From the NCBI RefSeq assembly GCF_004795055.1, contig NZ_SSBJ01000002.1, positions 124,001 through 188,000 on the forward strand: DNA of 64,000 nt, given 5' to 3'. Position numbers and translations under genes: made by a program. The notes beneath the pieces were generated by a model, which had not been told where the DNA came from, ran no database searches, and was given only the letters and a program-made list of their open reading frames with translations. This stretch comes from Streptomyces sp. A1136. Its GTDB lineage: Bacteria; Actinomycetota; Actinomycetes; Streptomycetales; Streptomycetaceae. This document shows positions 61,914 to 64,000 of this stretch, in pieces. Each line of letters opens with the position of its first letter. The first letter of the stretch is position 1.

Positions 61914-63563
61914 GTGGCGGACGACGGATTCGACTTCAGGCCCGGGGCGCAGATCCCACTCCAGGGAGGCGGCGGGCAGACCGCGGCGACCAACGCCCTG
62001 GCCTCCGCCGCGTACCGCGACGGCAAGGTGGACGAGATCCTCAAGGCCAACAACGAGTACCACGAGTCGAAGATCAAGCCGGGCAAGATCTCCCTCCTTG
62101 AACCCAACCTCGGCGAGGCCTTCTGCCGGGCCGTGGAGGCCCGCACCCTGGGCCCCGGGCGCAAGCCGCTGATCCAGTCCTTCGGGGCCGACCCGCAGAC
62201 CGTCGTCGAGCATTGCCTGGCCGCGTCCCGCATCCGCAAGGAGCGCGACCGCAAGTTGCGCCTGATCACCCTCGTGTGCGGGGTGGTGTTCCTGCCCGGA
62301 CTGCTGCTCTGGCTGGGCCTCTTCCAGCTCCGCAAGTCGCTCGGCAAGGGCAAGCGGGGGTCCTGGGTGGGCACCGCGCTGCTGGTCGGCGTGGCGCTGG
62401 TCATCGCCGTACTGATGTTCCGGCTGCCGTTCACCGGGTTCTTCGGCCTCTACCTGCGCGCCATGGTCATCGCCCCGGCCGTCGGTTGGTTCCTGGCCCG
62501 CCGGCTCTGCGAGACGACCGCGGTGGACATGCGCTCGCGCTGGGACGGTCTGCTCGGCGGGGGCGGGGTGGCCGCGAAGATCCCCGAGGCCGTGCCCGGC
62601 AACCCCGACGAGAAGGCCCGCGAGGACCTGCGCCACCAGTTGGCGAAACTGACCGCCGAGGACCGCAGCAACTCGGTCTTCTACGCCGGCCCCAAGGGCA
62701 TCCTCGGCATGGGCACCCGCTGGGGCAGCTGGCAGATGGCCGAGGAACTGGTCCCCAAGACCGAGGGCGCCGAGATCCACCCGTTCCGCAGCTGGGACGT
62801 CATACGCGCGGTGGACACCGAACTGCGCAAGCTGGAGCGCGGCCCCCTGCACACCGGCGGCTTCCCGACCGCCTCGATCCAGCACTGGATCGTCACCCCG
62901 ATCGGCGAGGGAGCCACCGAGGTGGCCCGCCCCACCGGTGAGGACGTGGACACCTTCCTGGTGAAGCCGCACGAGATCACCCGGATCTGCAACGAGCAGC
63001 AGTTCAGCGCGGGCAACCGGCACTACCTGGGCATCCAGTACCCACTCTGGGACGGCCAGCTGGTGATCACCATGCTGGTGACCGTCACCGTGCTCTACAA
63101 GACCCTGCGGGTGGACGTCACCGCGCACGCGCTCGGTCCCGTGCACGGCCTGTTCACCACGAAGTCCGCGCCCAAGACCGTCGAGGTCCCCAAGTCCGTC
63201 CGGTTCTGGGAGACGGTGGAACGCGGCCTGCCGCTGGTGGACGCGGACGAGGTGGTACGTCTGGCCGTGCGGGCCCCCCTGAGCTGGTACCCGCCGATCC
63301 TGGACTACCTGGGCGGCAAGCTGATCCTCCCGGAGCCCTTCGGCGTCCGCCACGTCTGGGCGGGTTCGATGTGGCGCCACCGGTTCATGGCGGACGACGC
63401 CCTGCGCACGGTGACCCCGGTCCTGCGGGCGGTGCACGCCGCCGTGTTCCGGGTGCTGGAGGAGAACGGCGTCGACACCGACCGCTTCATGAACCGCTCG
63501 TCCATCATGAGCGGGGTCATCCAGGAGCCCGCCCCGCGCAAGGCGGACGTCTACGACGCCTAG
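61914..63563 (+). CDS. multi-pass membrane protein, function unknown
   Basis: 549 aa from GTG 61914 (GGGGGCAACG upstream); ATG 61902 is possible. A soluble N-terminus (~1-115, with AATNALASAAYRDGKVDEIL) is followed by transmembrane segments at ~117-138, 151-169 and 174-195. A large soluble domain comes next (RSNSVFYAGPKGILGMGTRW, LHTGGFPTASIQHWIVTPIG), then one further hydrophobic helix (LVITMLVTVTVLYKTLRV) and a cytosolic tail. No catalytic motif recognised. It looks like a conserved Streptomyces hypothetical; position after the EF-G-like gene does not explain it. Confidence 0.85.
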   Translation: MADDGFDFRPGAQIPLQGGGGQTAATNALASAAYRDGKVDEILKANNEYHESKIKPGKISLLEPNLGEAFCRAVEARTLGPGRKPLIQSFGADPQTVVEHCLAASRIRKERDRKLRLITLVCGVVFLPGLLLWLGLFQLRKSLGKGKRGSWVGTALLVGVALVIAVLMFRLPFTGFFGLYLRAMVIAPAVGWFLARRLCETTAVDMRSRWDGLLGGGGVAAKIPEAVPGNPDEKAREDLRHQLAKLTAEDRSNSVFYAGPKGILGMGTRWGSWQMAEELVPKTEGAEIHPFRSWDVIRAVDTELRKLERGPLHTGGFPTASIQHWIVTPIGEGATEVARPTGEDVDTFLVKPHEITRICNEQQFSAGNRHYLGIQYPLWDGQLVITMLVTVTVLYKTLRVDVTAHALGPVHGLFTTKSAPKTVEVPKSVRFWETVERGLPLVDADEVVRLAVRAPLSWYPPILDYLGGKLILPEPFGVRHVWAGSMWRHRFMADDALRTVTPVLRAVHAAVFRVLEENGVDTDRFMNRSSIMSGVIQEPAPRKADVYDA

Positions 63564-63607
63564 GGCGGCCGGCGAGGCGCACCTCCGGGCCCCCTGGGGC
63601 GCGGCGT

Positions 63608-63629
63608 GCCGGTCGGTGGGCCGACCGGC
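63608..63629. terminator. bidirectional hairpin between membrane protein and HIT gene
   Basis: GCCGGTCGG (63608-63616) pairs with CCGACCGGC (63621-63629) with a TGGG loop, in the 77-bp convergent gap. Confidence 0.75.
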
Positions 63630-63640
63630 CGGTGCCCCGG

Positions 63641-64000
63641 TCAGTCGGTCGGCCAGGCCTCCGCGAGCATCCGGCGGGTGTCCGCGAGGAGTTGGGGCAG
63701 CACCTTGGTGTGGCCGACCACCGGCATGAAGTTCGTGTCCCCGCCCCAGCGGGGCACGATGTGCTGGTGCAGGTGCGCGGCGATGCCGGCTCCGGCCGCC
63801 GCCCCCTGGTTCATGCCGATGTTGAAGCCGTGGGCCCCCGAGGCCTTGCGGAGCGCGGTCATGGCCCGCTTGGTGAGCTCCCCGAGCTCGGCCGTCTCGG
63901 GTCCGTCCAGTTCCGTGTAGTCGGCGACGTGCCGGTAGGGGACGACCATCAGGTGTCCGCCGTTGTACGGGTAGAGGTTCAGCACGGCGTACACGTACGT
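63641..64000 (-). CDS. HIT family nucleotide hydrolase/transferase, 5' end outside window
   Basis: The frame is open to the right edge, so the N-terminus is missing; only 119 codons plus stop are seen. The HIT core is clear: LNLYPYNGGHLMVVPYRHVA and GIAAHLHQHIVPRWGGD with the H-x-H-x-H triad. Actinobacterial homologues act as AP4A phosphorylases or AMP/ADP-linked hydrolases. It is convergent with the membrane-protein gene. Confidence 0.92.
   Translation of the reverse strand, partial: TYVYAVLNLYPYNGGHLMVVPYRHVADYTELDGPETAELGELTKRAMTALRKASGAHGFNIGMNQGAAAGAGIAAHLHQHIVPRWGGDTNFMPVVGHTKVLPQLLADTRRMLAEAWPTD

Overview
The window is a high-GC actinobacterial chromosome segment. The evidence is third-codon-position GC bias, frequent GTG starts, a BldD regulator, an actinobacterial-type integration host factor, and phosphatidylinositol-mannoside lipid genes. 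Gene content and order match the conserved Streptomyces core region around bldD and relA, so this is almost certainly a Streptomyces or a close relative; the species cannot be named from the sequence. Most of it is ordinary housekeeping DNA: no rRNA, tRNA, CRISPR array, insertion sequence or prophage was seen.

Layout, left to right. (1) 1-1.8 kb: a WXG/type VII-like pair, DUF6507 plus a large multidomain protein that runs off the left edge. This is the only clearly accessory-looking DNA. (2) 2-11.7 kb: rsmB and fmt, a small divergent HTH protein, priA, metK, coaBC, rpoZ, gmk and mihF. (3) 11.9-22.1 kb: one long minus-strand pyrimidine operon, pyrR-pyrB-pyrC-(membrane protein)-carA-carB-pyrD-pyrF, almost every junction being coupled or overlapping. 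A PyrR-type RNA loop sits at the pyrR ribosome-binding site and a terminator follows pyrF. bldD is divergent from it, with a palindrome over its promoter. (4) 23-30.3 kb: nusB-efp-M24 peptidase-like protein, a P-loop protein, then the shikimate genes aroQ-aroB-aroK-aroC-aroE. (5) 30.4-37.1 kb: mltG-ruvX-alaS with two small membrane-associated proteins, then rpsD. (6) 37.1-46.6 kb: a truncated DUF2470 remnant, rarA, a VKOR-type membrane oxidoreductase, hisS, a glyoxalase-II-like hydrolase, a membrane-anchored cyclophilin, a DUF349 coiled-coil protein and relA. (7) 46.8-55.8 kb: ruvC-ruvA-ruvB-yajC-secD-secF-apt (DNA repair, Sec export, adenine salvage), then yebC and the PLP synthase pair pdxS-pdxT. 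(8) 56-64 kb: a LemA-like small protein, a three-gene PI/PIM lipid operon (pgsA, acyltransferase, pimA-like mannosyltransferase), an EF-G-like GTPase, an unknown multi-span membrane protein, and a HIT protein that runs off the right edge.

Functionally, the window combines nucleotide supply (pyr operon, gmk, apt), (p)ppGpp control (relA, rpoZ), developmental control (bldD, mihF), translation (fmt, rsmB, efp, rpsD, alaS, hisS, yebC) and envelope biogenesis (secDF/yajC, mltG, PI lipids). Points worth a second look are family members that have lost canonical catalytic motifs (PriA, the M24 protein, the EF-G-like protein), an uncharacterised membrane protein translationally coupled inside the pyr operon, several strong RNA hairpins at control points, and a decaying DUF2470 gene. 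I found no convincing wholly new system; the closest candidate is the left-edge WXG/T7SS-like cassette, whose effector end lies outside the window.
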